This document shows positions 7,333 to 14,890 of a stretch of 28,036 nt of DNA, piece by piece. The translations under genes were made by a program, and so were the position numbers. The first letter of the stretch is position 1, and the number at the start of each line of letters is the position of its first letter. The stretch covers positions 1-28,036 of the forward strand of contig CATOKC010000033.1 in the NCBI GenBank assembly GCA_951800675.1, written 5' to 3'. The stretch comes from an uncultured Oscillibacter sp. GTDB lineage: Bacteria > Bacillota_A > Clostridia > Oscillospirales > Oscillospiraceae. The notes beneath the pieces were generated by a model that was given only the letters and a program-made list of their open reading frames with translations, was not told the origin of the DNA and did no database searches.

Positions 7333-8601
7333 TTATTCCGCTCGGAGCGCCTCGACGGGCTGGAGCTTGGACGCCTTAATGGCGGGGTAGCTGCCGAAGA
7401 TCAGCCCCAGCAGCACGGAGAACCCCAGGGCCCCGGCCGTCACGCTGGCGGAGGGGTAAATGGTCATTTTGAACAGCAGGTTTCCCGCTACGTAGCAGCC
7501 CAGGGTGCCAAGCAAAATGCCGATGATGCCGCCGATGCCGCAGAGCATGGCCGCCTCGATCAAAAACTGGGTGACGATGCTGCTGCGCTGGGCGCCGATG
7601 GCCCGGCGGATGCCGATTTCCCTGGTCCGCTCCGTCACCGTCACCAGCATGATGTTCATGATGCCGATGCCGCCCACCAGCAGGGAAATGGCGGCGATGC
7701 CGCCCAGCACCAGGGAGATCATGCCCATCTGCTCGTTCATGCTCTGCTGCCAGCGGTCGTCGGGGCTGACGTAGGAGTCCCCTGTGGCCGGGTCTACCAG
7801 GCCCTTCAAGAAGCCCCGGACACGGGTAGCCACTTCCGTGGTGGAAACGCCGTCCTTGGCCTTGATGATAAAATTCTCAATCCGGTCGCCTCCCAGCAGC
7901 CGGCGGGCGGTATAGGGCAGGAGGATGATGTTGTCGATGGTGCTCCCCTGGGCGTCGCTTCCGGTGACGCGGGGGGCGTAGACTCCCACCACCTCGAAGT
8001 TCTGCCCGTTGAGCTGGAGAAACTTACCCACCGGGTCGGCGGCGTCGAAGTACACCTCCGCCGCCTGGGAGCCCAGGACGCAGACCTGGTTGTACCGCTC
8101 GACGTCCAGCTCGCCCAGGTCCCGGCCCTTGGTAATCGTCAGATTGTTGCAGGCGCTGTACTGGTTGGAGACATAGTAGACGTCCGGGGGCCGCTGGCCG
8201 GTCATGTTCCCCATCTCGTCCCAGCTCCACTCAAAGTTGGCGGAGTTTTTCGTGCCGTAGACCACGTTGACGCTGGCCCGGGCCTCCGGCGTGATGCCCA
8301 CAATGTACTGGGGGATGGACTTGCAGTAGGCATAGAGGTCCGGGAAGTAGTCTTTGCCGGAGCTGATCATGTTGCCGTTTTCGTCCACTTCATACATGTA
8401 ACTGTAGATGTCTACCGTGATTTTGTTGCTGCCCATGGCGGAGAACTGCTCCATGGTTTTCGCCGCGTAGCCGCTCATGACCGAGACGATGGTCATCACC
8501 GCCGCGATGCCGATGATAACGCCCAGCATGGTCAGCATGGAGCGGCCCTTTTTGCCGATGATGGACTTCCAGGCCATTTTCACTGCCTGACGGATGTTCA
8601 A
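7333..8601 (-). CDS. MacB-like ABC transporter permease (FtsX family)
   Basis: The 422-residue protein has the MacB layout: a short cytoplasmic start, a first membrane helix (about 22-44), a large extracytoplasmic domain, and three C-terminal helices (roughly 294-318, 346-370, 384-405). The conserved stretches MLGVIIGIAAVMTIVSV and VTERTREIGIRRAIGA are typical of type VII ABC transporters, which use ATP to drive mechanical work on substrates outside the membrane rather than classical translocation. Its start overlaps the ATPase stop codon by four bases. Gram-positive relatives export or remove antimicrobial peptides or act in envelope stress; the substrate here is unknown. Confidence 0.92.
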   Translation of the reverse strand: MNIRQAVKMAWKSIIGKKGRSMLTMLGVIIGIAAVMTIVSVMSGYAAKTMEQFSAMGSNKITVDIYSYMYEVDENGNMISSGKDYFPDLYAYCKSIPQYIVGITPEARASVNVVYGTKNSANFEWSWDEMGNMTGQRPPDVYYVSNQYSACNNLTITKGRDLGELDVERYNQVCVLGSQAAEVYFDAADPVGKFLQLNGQNFEVVGVYAPRVTGSDAQGSTIDNIILLPYTARRLLGGDRIENFIIKAKDGVSTTEVATRVRGFLKGLVDPATGDSYVSPDDRWQQSMNEQMGMISLVLGGIAAISLLVGGIGIMNIMLVTVTERTREIGIRRAIGAQRSSIVTQFLIEAAMLCGIGGIIGILLGTLGCYVAGNLLFKMTIYPSASVTAGALGFSVLLGLIFGSYPAIKASKLQPVEALRAE

Positions 8602-9299
8602 AACCAGTCCACCTCCTGTTCCTTGTCCTCCACGATCTTTCCGTCGGTGAGGCGCACGCAGCGCCGGGCCGTGGCGGCGATTCCGTTGTCGTGGGTAATC
8701 AGGATAACGGTGGTGCCCTCCCGGTTGAGCTGCTGGAGAAACTCCAGCACCTCGTGGCCCGTCCGGGAGTCCAGGGCGCCAGTGGGCTCGTCGGCCATGA
8801 TGATGGGGGGCTTGGTGGCGATGGCCCGGGCGATGGCCACCCGCTGCTGCTGGCCGCCGGACATCTCCGTGGGCTTGTGCTTCACGCGGTTGGAAAGACC
8901 CACCCGGTTCAGGGCCTCCAGGGCCAGGTCGTAGCGGTCGTCCGCCCGGACGCCCTGGTAAATCAGGGGCAGCTCCACGTTTTCCAGCACCGTCAGGGAT
9001 TGAATCAGGTTGTACTGCTGGAAGATGAAGCCGATCTCCTTGTTGCGGATGCGGCTAAGCTCCGTGTCCGTCAGCTCCCGGACGTCGGTGCCGTCCAGAA
9101 GGTAGTCCCCCCGGGTGGGGATGTCCAGGCAGCCCAGGACGTTCATCATGGTGGACTTGCCGGAGCCGGACTGGCCCACGATGGCCACGAATTCCCCCCG
9201 CTGTATGGTGAGGGAAACCCCGTCCAGGGCCCGGACCTCGCTTTCAAGACCCTCGCCGTAGATCTTGAAGATGTCCTTCAATTCAATCAGATTTGCCAT
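8598..9299 (-). CDS. MacB/LolD-type ABC transporter ATPase
   Basis: This 233-residue nucleotide-binding subunit energises the adjoining permease. It has Walker A GQSGSGKST (Lys48), a Q-loop in IGFIFQQYNL, the signature MSGGQQQR, Walker B IIMADEP, the D-loop GALDS and the switch histidine in ITHDNG. The YNLIQSLTVLENVELPL stretch is typical of the MacB/LolD/FtsE branch. It begins one base after the adaptor's stop codon and overlaps the permease start by four bases, consistent with one polycistronic message. Confidence 0.95.
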   Translation of the reverse strand: MANLIELKDIFKIYGEGLESEVRALDGVSLTIQRGEFVAIVGQSGSGKSTMMNVLGCLDIPTRGDYLLDGTDVRELTDTELSRIRNKEIGFIFQQYNLIQSLTVLENVELPLIYQGVRADDRYDLALEALNRVGLSNRVKHKPTEMSGGQQQRVAIARAIATKPPIIMADEPTGALDSRTGHEVLEFLQQLNREGTTVILITHDNGIAATARRCVRLTDGKIVEDKEQEVDWF

Positions 9300-9300
9300 A

Positions 9301-10995
9301 TCAGTAACCCCAGGGGTTGGCCGTCTGAATCTGGGTGAAGACCTCGGTGCCTTCCTCCACGCCGGACTTGATTTCCACGTTGTAGTTGTCCGAGATGCCG
9401 ATTTCCACGGCCACGGGCCAGAAGCCCTCGGGAATCGTCTCGTCGGCCATGATGTTTTCCACCACGTTGTCCGGCCGGTCGCCCTTGACGTAGACCACCG
9501 TCAGGGTCTCGCCCTCCTCGGTGGAGACGGTGCGCACGGACTGGAGGGGCAGCACCAGGCAGTTGTCGTTTTCACTGGCGGTGAGCTTGTAGTTGATGTA
9601 GCTGTTGACCTGGAGGGTTTCTTCCGCGTTGTCCACCGAGATGACCATGGGATAGGTTGCCACGCCGTTGTTGATGGTGCTGGAGAGGCTGACGCTCTCC
9701 ACCATGCCCATTGCCATGGTGCCCCACTGGTCCAGCTCCACCATGGTCCCCACCTGGACGGCGCTGACGTTCCGCTCGTCCACCGTGGCGTTGACCATCA
9801 GGGAGGAGGTGTCGGAGATGGTGACCACCGTGGTGTTGGCGGCGATTTCGTCTCCCGGCTTCATCGTAAGGCCAATGACCTTGCCCGCGATGGAGGCCAC
9901 GGCGGAGCAGTTGGCCAGGTTCTTCTCGGCGGTTTCCAGGGTCTTCTGGGCCTCGTCCAGGCTCTGCTGGGCGGAGTAGATCTCCGCCTCGCTGTCCTCG
10001 CCGTCCACCCGGACCAAAACCTGCCCGGCGGTGACCTGGAGGTAGTCCACCAGGGAGCTGGAGAGGACGGTGCCGTTGACGGTGGATTTCAGATCGCCGG
10101 TGCGGTAGTACTCCAGCTTCCCGGGCTCATAGGGGTAGATGGTCTCGCCCTCGGCGGTGGTCACGGTGGCGGAGGCCGCCATCTCGGCGGTAAGGGCCCC
10201 CTCGTTCTCCACCAGAATGTCGGCGGAGAAGAGCTTGGTGCCCTCCGGCGTGATGCGGCTGACCATGTGGACCGCCTCCACCGTGCCGGGGAGGGAGCTC
10301 ATCAGGGCGGGGATAGAGACATCCATGCTCTGGCCCTGGTGGATCATGCCCTCGTAGGCGTAGCTGTAGTACTGGGTAAGCCGCAGGCGGGTGTCGTCCG
10401 CCAGCACGGCCAGCTTCTGCTCCTTGCTGATGGTGTCGCCGGGGTTCAGGTCCACCACTTCCATCAGCTTGCCGGAATAGCCCGCCGCCAGGTTCAGGCC
10501 CGCCACGTCCTTCAAAAGGGCGTTGAGCTGCTTCTCCCGGCCCAGCACGTCCTGCCGGGCTTTGTCCACGGCGGTGCGGGCGGCGTCGGAGTCGATGACG
10601 AACAGAGGGGTCCCCGGCTCCACGGTGTCGCCCTCGTTGACGAAGACCTCGGACACGGTTCCCGTAGTGGCGATGGTGATGGTTTCGCTGTCCTTGGCCT
10701 TGGTCAGCCCGCTGCCCTCCACGGTGGAGGTGATGGAGTTGTACTGCACCACGTCGGTGAGCACCTCGGTTTCCTCGCCGCCTTTCTTTGCGGACAGGAA
10801 CTTCCAGACGCCCAGGCCGATGGCAATGAGAATCAGGAGAAAGATAAACCACCGGACAATCTTTCTCCGCTTCTTCCGGGGCATCCCCTTCCACTTTTTC
10901 CAAAGGGAGGTCTTCTCCGCCGCCGTTTCCGGCGCGGGAGGCGGGGCCGTCTCAACGGCCGCGGCCTGCTGTTCGCGATCCATGACTTCTGACAT
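9301..10995 (-). CDS. HlyD/MacA-like efflux adaptor protein
   Basis: The 564-residue protein has a cytoplasmic N-terminus rich in Ala/Pro/Glu, a basic patch and one membrane helix (about 47-67); the rest is outside the membrane. It has lipoyl-like hairpins (for example EVFVNEGDTVEPGTPLF and GDEIAANTTV), a short coiled coil (around residues 325-360, SLDEAQKTLETAEKN) and a beta-barrel domain, as in MacA/HlyD adaptors. It is longer than typical Gram-positive YknX-like adaptors (about 380 residues) because of an extra beta-rich segment between the two lipoyl halves. The start at 10995 has GAAGGAG upstream. It is the first gene of the four-gene operon, behind the promoter and operator at 11092-11174. 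Confidence 0.9.
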   Translation of the reverse strand: MSEVMDREQQAAAVETAPPPAPETAAEKTSLWKKWKGMPRKKRRKIVRWFIFLLILIAIGLGVWKFLSAKKGGEETEVLTDVVQYNSITSTVEGSGLTKAKDSETITIATTGTVSEVFVNEGDTVEPGTPLFVIDSDAARTAVDKARQDVLGREKQLNALLKDVAGLNLAAGYSGKLMEVVDLNPGDTISKEQKLAVLADDTRLRLTQYYSYAYEGMIHQGQSMDVSIPALMSSLPGTVEAVHMVSRITPEGTKLFSADILVENEGALTAEMAASATVTTAEGETIYPYEPGKLEYYRTGDLKSTVNGTVLSSSLVDYLQVTAGQVLVRVDGEDSEAEIYSAQQSLDEAQKTLETAEKNLANCSAVASIAGKVIGLTMKPGDEIAANTTVVTISDTSSLMVNATVDERNVSAVQVGTMVELDQWGTMAMGMVESVSLSSTINNGVATYPMVISVDNAEETLQVNSYINYKLTASENDNCLVLPLQSVRTVSTEEGETLTVVYVKGDRPDNVVENIMADETIPEGFWPVAVEIGISDNYNVEIKSGVEEGTEVFTQIQTANPWGY

Positions 10996-11091
10996 AGGCT
11001 TTCTCCTTCATGGTTGGATGAATTTCCTGAAACGGCGGAATTCGCCGCTGTGGTGACCCGGGGACAGGATAACAGGGTCTGGCATCATAAC

Positions 11092-11174
11092 TGTATCATT
11101 GATACTAGAACAGTTCGCCAGGGAAAACAACAACAAAACGGTTACAGATTTCTTAAGAATTTCATAAGATTTTG
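11092..11174 (-). promoter_or_regulatory. Promoter with upstream 11-bp direct repeats (OmpR/PhoB-type box)
   Basis: On the minus strand a -35 TTGTTT (11130-11125) and -10 TAGTAT (11107-11102) are 17 bases apart. Just upstream, read on the plus strand, three contiguous 11-base units occur: TTACAGATTTC (11142-11152), TTAAGAATTTC (11153-11163) and ATAAGATTTTG (11164-11174). Head-to-tail 11-bp repeats next to -35 are the usual binding pattern of OmpR/PhoB-family response regulators acting as activators. An inverted repeat, GTATCA-T-TGATAC (11093-11105), overlaps the -10 box and could be a second operator. Confidence 0.55.
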
Positions 11175-11286
11175 GTTTGCGTCCTTTACAAGTTAGACGG
11201 GAGAAGGGCTGGAAAGGTTTCGGAAAATCTTGTACAAAATTATGGAAGCAGAGGCGCGGGTTTCCGTCAAGGGGGCGTTCCAGGAA

Positions 11287-11313
11287 AAAACCGCCCCGAA
11301 GCGGGGCGGTTTT
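11287..11313 (-). terminator. Rho-independent terminator of the TRAP permease gene
   Basis: Arms 11287-11297 and 11303-11313 (AAAACCGCCCC / GGGGCGGTTTT) form an 11-bp stem with a five-base loop. On the minus strand a run of T residues follows. It lies ten bases beyond the permease stop codon. Confidence 0.88.
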
Positions 11314-11322
11314 CGCGAAAGG

Positions 11323-13362
11323 TCAGGCATTGGCCGCTTCCTTCTTCGCCATGGATTTCTGATAGAACAGCAGAATGGCCAGGGCGGCAAGGCCCGCCAC
11401 ATCCGTGGCGGAGCCGGGGACCATCATGGCAAGGCCCGCGACGACCAGGGCCAGCCGCATCCACTTGGGAATGGGCCGGAAGAGGAAGCCGTTCAGCGCC
11501 GCGGCCACGCCGAAAATGCCCAGCAGCGCGCTGACGACAATTTGCATCACTTGGAACACGCTGGTCACGTCCACGAAGAGCATGGCCGGACTGTAGGCGA
11601 AGATATAGGGGACGATGAAGGCGGCGATGGCCAGCTTGGTGGCGTTGACGCCGGTTTTCATGGGGTCGGATTTGGCAATGGCGCTGCCCGCGTAGGCCGC
11701 CAGGGCCACGGGAGGCGTGATATCCGCCACAATGCCAAAGTAGAACACGAAGAAGTGGGCGGGAATCTTGCCGATGCCCAGCTGAATCAGAATGGGGGCG
11801 CAGGTGGAGGCCATGATGCAGTAGTTGGCCGTGGTGGGCACGCCCATGCCCAGGACAATGCAGCAGAGCATGGTCAAAAACAGGGCGATGAACAGGGACA
11901 GGGCCTCGTTGGGGACCATGCCGCTGATGTTTACGACGGCGTTGATCAGCTTGGAGGCAAGGCCCGTCACCGTGATGCACCCGGCCACCATGCCCGCCAT
12001 GGAGCAGGCCACGGCCACGGTGATGCAGCTCCGGCCACCGGCCTCCAGGGAATTGACGATCATGGCGGCGGTGTTTTTCCCGAAACGGGCCGCCCCGCCC
12101 ACGTTGTGCTGGGCGCGGCTGTCCGCGAAGATATGGGGCAGGCTCACCAGAATCGCCAGCAGGATGGCAATGGACGCGGAGTACTGGAGGGTCCGGGTGC
12201 CGGTGGAGACCATCCAAACCAGCACCACCAGAGGAAGCAGCAGGTAGATGCTGCGAATCAAAATACCGAACTTGGGAAGCTGGTCCCGGGGAATGCCCTT
12301 CAGGTTCAGGCGGCGGGCCTCCAGATGGACCGCCAGGAAGATGCCGGTGAAGTACAGCAGGGCGGGGAGAATGGCCTTTACCGCCACGTTGGCGTAGGTG
12401 GTGTCCATATACTCCGCCATGAGGAAGGCCGCCGCGCCCATGATGGGGGGCATGATCTGCCCGCCGGTGGAGGCGGCCGCCTCCCCGGCTCCGGCGAACT
12501 CGCCCTGATAGCCGGTGCGCTTCATCATGGGGATGGTGACGGAGCCGGTGGTGACGGTATTGCCCACGGAGGAACCGGACACCATGCCGCAGAGGGCGGA
12601 GGAGATGACCGCCACCTTGGCGGGACCTCCGGAGGTGCTGCCCGCCAGAGAGTTGGCGAGGTCGATGAAGAAGCTGGAGATGCCCGTCCGCTCCAGGAAG
12701 GCACCGAAGATGATGAACACGGCGATGAACTTGGCGCAGACCTGGATGGGGGTGGCCATGACGCCGGAGGTGCCGTAGAACAGGGTGTAGACCACCCGGG
12801 CCAAATTTTGGCCGCTGGCGAAGGTGTACACCAGCAGTACGCCCACCACGCAGAGAATGGGAAGCCCCACGCAGCGGCGGCAGAGCTCTGCCAGACAGAG
12901 GACCGCCACCACGCCGATGACCAGATAGAACCAGGCGTTGGGAATGGCGGTTTCGCTGGCGGGGTTGATCTTGCCCGCGCTGGTGATGACCATGACCAGG
13001 GATTTGTAGTTCACGCAGTAATAGAAGAAGGAGCCCGCCCCCAGGAACATCAGAACAATGTCATACCAGGGCATGGAGTTGGGCTTTACGTGGTTCTTCC
13101 GGGCGGGATAGGTCAGGTAGCCCATGACGATGATGAGCCCCAGGAAGGAGCTGAGCCGGATGGGCATATCCCAGGTGCAGCGGAGGGTGGACCAGACGCA
13201 GTACAGGGAGAACAGGGCCATGACCACGCTGACCACGGCCTTGGGCTTCCCCTCCCAGATGCGGGTGGCGGATTCCCGGTCATACTTCCGCATAACCTCG
13301 TCCATGTCCGCCGCCGTGCCGATTTCCACGTCGGGGAGGTTCTTCTTGTCTTTCTCGCTCAT
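11323..13362 (-). CDS. TRAP transporter permease, fused 4TM/12TM (TAXI type)
   Basis: This 679-residue polytopic membrane protein fuses the small and large TRAP membrane subunits, as is usual for TAXI-type TRAP systems. After a charged cytoplasmic N-terminus (about 45 residues) the chain is nearly all hydrophobic helices. The large-subunit signature is clear: GMVSGSSVGNTVTTGSVTIP, then MKRTGY and GEAAASTGGQIMPPIMG, and a second copy-like region LGMGVPTTANYCIMA. The family imports organic acids or amino acids using a sodium or proton gradient with a soluble receptor. An upstream GTG (13392) is in frame, but ATG 13362 follows AAGGAG at normal spacing and is preferred. The receptor is encoded by the next gene upstream. 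Confidence 0.93.
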   Translation of the reverse strand: MSEKDKKNLPDVEIGTAADMDEVMRKYDRESATRIWEGKPKAVVSVVMALFSLYCVWSTLRCTWDMPIRLSSFLGLIIVMGYLTYPARKNHVKPNSMPWYDIVLMFLGAGSFFYYCVNYKSLVMVITSAGKINPASETAIPNAWFYLVIGVVAVLCLAELCRRCVGLPILCVVGVLLVYTFASGQNLARVVYTLFYGTSGVMATPIQVCAKFIAVFIIFGAFLERTGISSFFIDLANSLAGSTSGGPAKVAVISSALCGMVSGSSVGNTVTTGSVTIPMMKRTGYQGEFAGAGEAAASTGGQIMPPIMGAAAFLMAEYMDTTYANVAVKAILPALLYFTGIFLAVHLEARRLNLKGIPRDQLPKFGILIRSIYLLLPLVVLVWMVSTGTRTLQYSASIAILLAILVSLPHIFADSRAQHNVGGAARFGKNTAAMIVNSLEAGGRSCITVAVACSMAGMVAGCITVTGLASKLINAVVNISGMVPNEALSLFIALFLTMLCCIVLGMGVPTTANYCIMASTCAPILIQLGIGKIPAHFFVFYFGIVADITPPVALAAYAGSAIAKSDPMKTGVNATKLAIAAFIVPYIFAYSPAMLFVDVTSVFQVMQIVVSALLGIFGVAAALNGFLFRPIPKWMRLALVVAGLAMMVPGSATDVAGLAALAILLFYQKSMAKKEAANA

Positions 13363-13406
13363 AGAATCGTACTCCTTGTTTAAAATAAACACAACGAAAA
13401 CAGGGT

Positions 13407-13480
13407 CCTTGCCGTATTGAAGGGGCGGCGGACGGCTGCCCTTTCAATGCGGCAAGGGCCGCTTGAAGCGGCCCTTGCCG
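13407..13480 (-). promoter_or_regulatory. Two overlapping, mutually exclusive hairpins between receptor and permease genes
   Basis: Hairpin A (13450-13480) has 15-base arms around a central base and directly follows the receptor gene. Hairpin B (13407-13457) pairs CCTTGCCG (13407-13414) with CGGCAAGG (13450-13457), then continues with ATTGAA/TTCAAT and GGGC/GCCC inside. Both need bases 13450-13457, so only one can form. Hairpin B is followed on the minus strand by CCCTGTTTTC, a weak terminator tail. The arrangement can reduce readthrough from receptor to permease or stabilise the receptor message. Confidence 0.6.
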
Positions 13481-13498
13481 GGAATGGAGGTGGAAAAA

Positions 13499-14548
13499 TC
13501 AATAGGTCCCAGCGGGAATGGTGTAGGCGCTGTAGTAGGGGGAGACCTCCAGCAGGGCGTTGGTGTGCTCCTCGTCCAGGCTGACCAGATACACGGGGCC
13601 GCTGGTAGCCAGGTCCACAATGGAGGTGGTGGGCGCGCCGGCCACCACGAAGGCCGCGTCGATCTTCTTGTCTTTCAGGTTTTCGGTGCTGTCGGCAAAG
13701 CCCAGGTACACGGGGCTGATGCCGGTGTCGGGATCGATGTCATAAGCGCTCAGCACGTCCACGGCGTTGAACCACACGCCGGAGCCCCGGTCGCCGATGG
13801 AGACGGACTTGCCCGCGAGGTCCGCGACGGACTTGATGTCGGGGTTGGTGGTGACAATCTGGACCTGCTCCATGTAGAGGGCGGCCACCACGGAGAAGTT
13901 CTCCACCTTGGCGTCGAAGAGCCGCTCGCCGTTGTAGGCGTAGCTCATAACGTCGGACTGGACGAAGCCCAGCTGCACGTCGCCGGCGGCCAGGTTCTCG
14001 ATGTTTTCCTTGGAGCCGCCGGAGGTGATGGCGGTGACGGAGACGCCGGTGGAGTTGGAGACGAAGTTGCTCAGCACGCCGCCGAAGGCGTAGTAGGTGC
14101 CGGACTCGCCGCCGGTGCCGAAGGTCAGGGACTTGGAATCGCCGGAGCCCGCGCCTTCCTTCACGGAAGCGACCTCTTTGCCCTTCTCGGCGAAGTACTT
14201 GGCCGCGCCGGGATGATAGGGCACGGAGGTGACGGAGGAGGCGAAGTCCAGGTCCAGCTCGCCGCCCTTGGCGTGCTGCTCGGTAATGGCTTCGATGTTT
14301 TCGAAGATGGCGGAGGTGAAGGCGTAGATGTCCTCCTCGGGCACGTCGTCCCGGGCGATGACCACGGCGCCCACGGCCACGGTGTTGGTGTCCTCGGCCA
14401 CGGCGGAGGCGCCGGAATCGGCGGGGGCAGTGGTATCGGCAGGGGCGCTGGTGTCCGCGGGAGCGGAGCTGCCCTTATCGCCGCCGCAGGCGGCGAGGAG
14501 CGTGGCCAGCATGAGGACGGCCATCAGCAGAGAGAATTTCTTTTTCAT
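13499..14548 (-). CDS. TAXI-family TRAP solute receptor, apparently circularly permuted lipoprotein
   Basis: This 349-residue receptor captures substrate outside the membrane for the TRAP permease encoded downstream. It has a lipoprotein signal (LAAC, lipidated Cys21) and an Ala/Pro/Asp/Thr linker (residues 22-52). The order of the family segments is then unusual. Residues 53-122 (VAVGAVVIARDDVPEEDIY ... FENIEAI ... PYHPGAAKYF) are the segment that normally ends a TAXI protein. After a Gly/Ser linker (123-139) comes the normal start, FGTGGESGTYYAFGG, then SGGSKENIENLAAGDVQLGF, KSVSIGDRGSG and DAAFVVAGAP. The frame stops at YTIPAGTY, exactly where the displaced segment usually follows. All parts are present once, so the fold should be complete with moved ends. 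The substrate is unknown. Confidence 0.85.
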   Translation of the reverse strand: MKKKFSLLMAVLMLATLLAACGGDKGSSAPADTSAPADTTAPADSGASAVAEDTNTVAVGAVVIARDDVPEEDIYAFTSAIFENIEAITEQHAKGGELDLDFASSVTSVPYHPGAAKYFAEKGKEVASVKEGAGSGDSKSLTFGTGGESGTYYAFGGVLSNFVSNSTGVSVTAITSGGSKENIENLAAGDVQLGFVQSDVMSYAYNGERLFDAKVENFSVVAALYMEQVQIVTTNPDIKSVADLAGKSVSIGDRGSGVWFNAVDVLSAYDIDPDTGISPVYLGFADSTENLKDKKIDAAFVVAGAPTTSIVDLATSGPVYLVSLDEEHTNALLEVSPYYSAYTIPAGTY

Positions 14549-14594
14549 CGTTCTTCCTCTTTTCAGGATTGGATTTTGCGAGGGTTGAAGTCAA

Positions 14595-14697
14595 CTCTTG
14601 CAAGTATGAAATTATCATACCACAAAATAGCTGATGTTACAAGGGCACACTTCACTATAGTAAATAATTTTTGCAAGTTGCCATGAATGTACTTGCA
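14595..14697 (-). promoter_or_regulatory. Promoter of the TAXI receptor operon with repeated TTGCAAGT sites
   Basis: On the minus strand TTGTAA (14642-14637) and TATGAT (14619-14614) are separated by 17 bases. The half-palindrome TTGCAAGT occurs at 14599-14606, at the expected transcription start, and at 14671-14678, upstream of -35; its reverse complement ACTTGCA is at 14691-14697. The two full copies are 72 bases apart, about seven helical turns. This suggests a repressor that could bridge the promoter. The 13-base CTCTTGCAAGTAT (14595-14607) recurs exactly at 16804-16816. Confidence 0.6.
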
Positions 14698-14820
14698 TTT
14701 GAGGGGGGCTTTTGTGAAAGTTTTAGGGCGGCTTACGGCGAAAACAGAAAATCTGCACAAAGCTTCCTCCCCCGCAAAGCGAAGATTTGTACAAATATAC
14801 GGGCTTAATGGGGCGAAGGA

Positions 14821-14849
14821 GACGCCGGAGACGAGTTGCCTCCGGCGTT
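14821..14849 (-). terminator. Hairpin after the RelA/SpoT-domain gene
   Basis: Arms ACGCCGGAG (14822-14830) and CTCCGGCGT (14840-14848) pair perfectly around a nine-base loop, about 40 bases beyond the stop codon of the RelA/SpoT-domain gene. The minus-strand tail (CTCCTTC) is only weakly T-rich, so termination may be partial. The rest of 14698-14890 shows nothing that looks like a gene. Confidence 0.5.
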
Positions 14850-14890
14850 GTTCTAACTTTAGACGCAGGTGTATCTTTACTGGGAGTCGC

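Noticed and set aside
9265..10992. Long plus-strand open frame (575 codons) opposite the adaptor gene
   Set aside because: Same mirror effect; its composition (Gly, Val, His, Asp) is unlike a folded protein and the opposite strand has an adaptor with recognisable motifs.
11230..13383. Long plus-strand open frame (717 codons) opposite the TRAP permease
   Set aside because: His/Gly/Glu-rich shadow of a hydrophobic membrane protein gene; no start signal and it runs through the terminator at 11287-11313.
13463..14686. Plus-strand open frame opposite the TAXI receptor
   Set aside because: Valine/glycine-rich mirror translation with no family and no promoter on that strand.
14549..14890. Search for a riboswitch or tRNA in the gap before the TAXI receptor
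   Set aside because: No cloverleaf or known riboswitch core could be seen; the gap is explained by the promoter, repeated TTGCAAGT sites and a hairpin.
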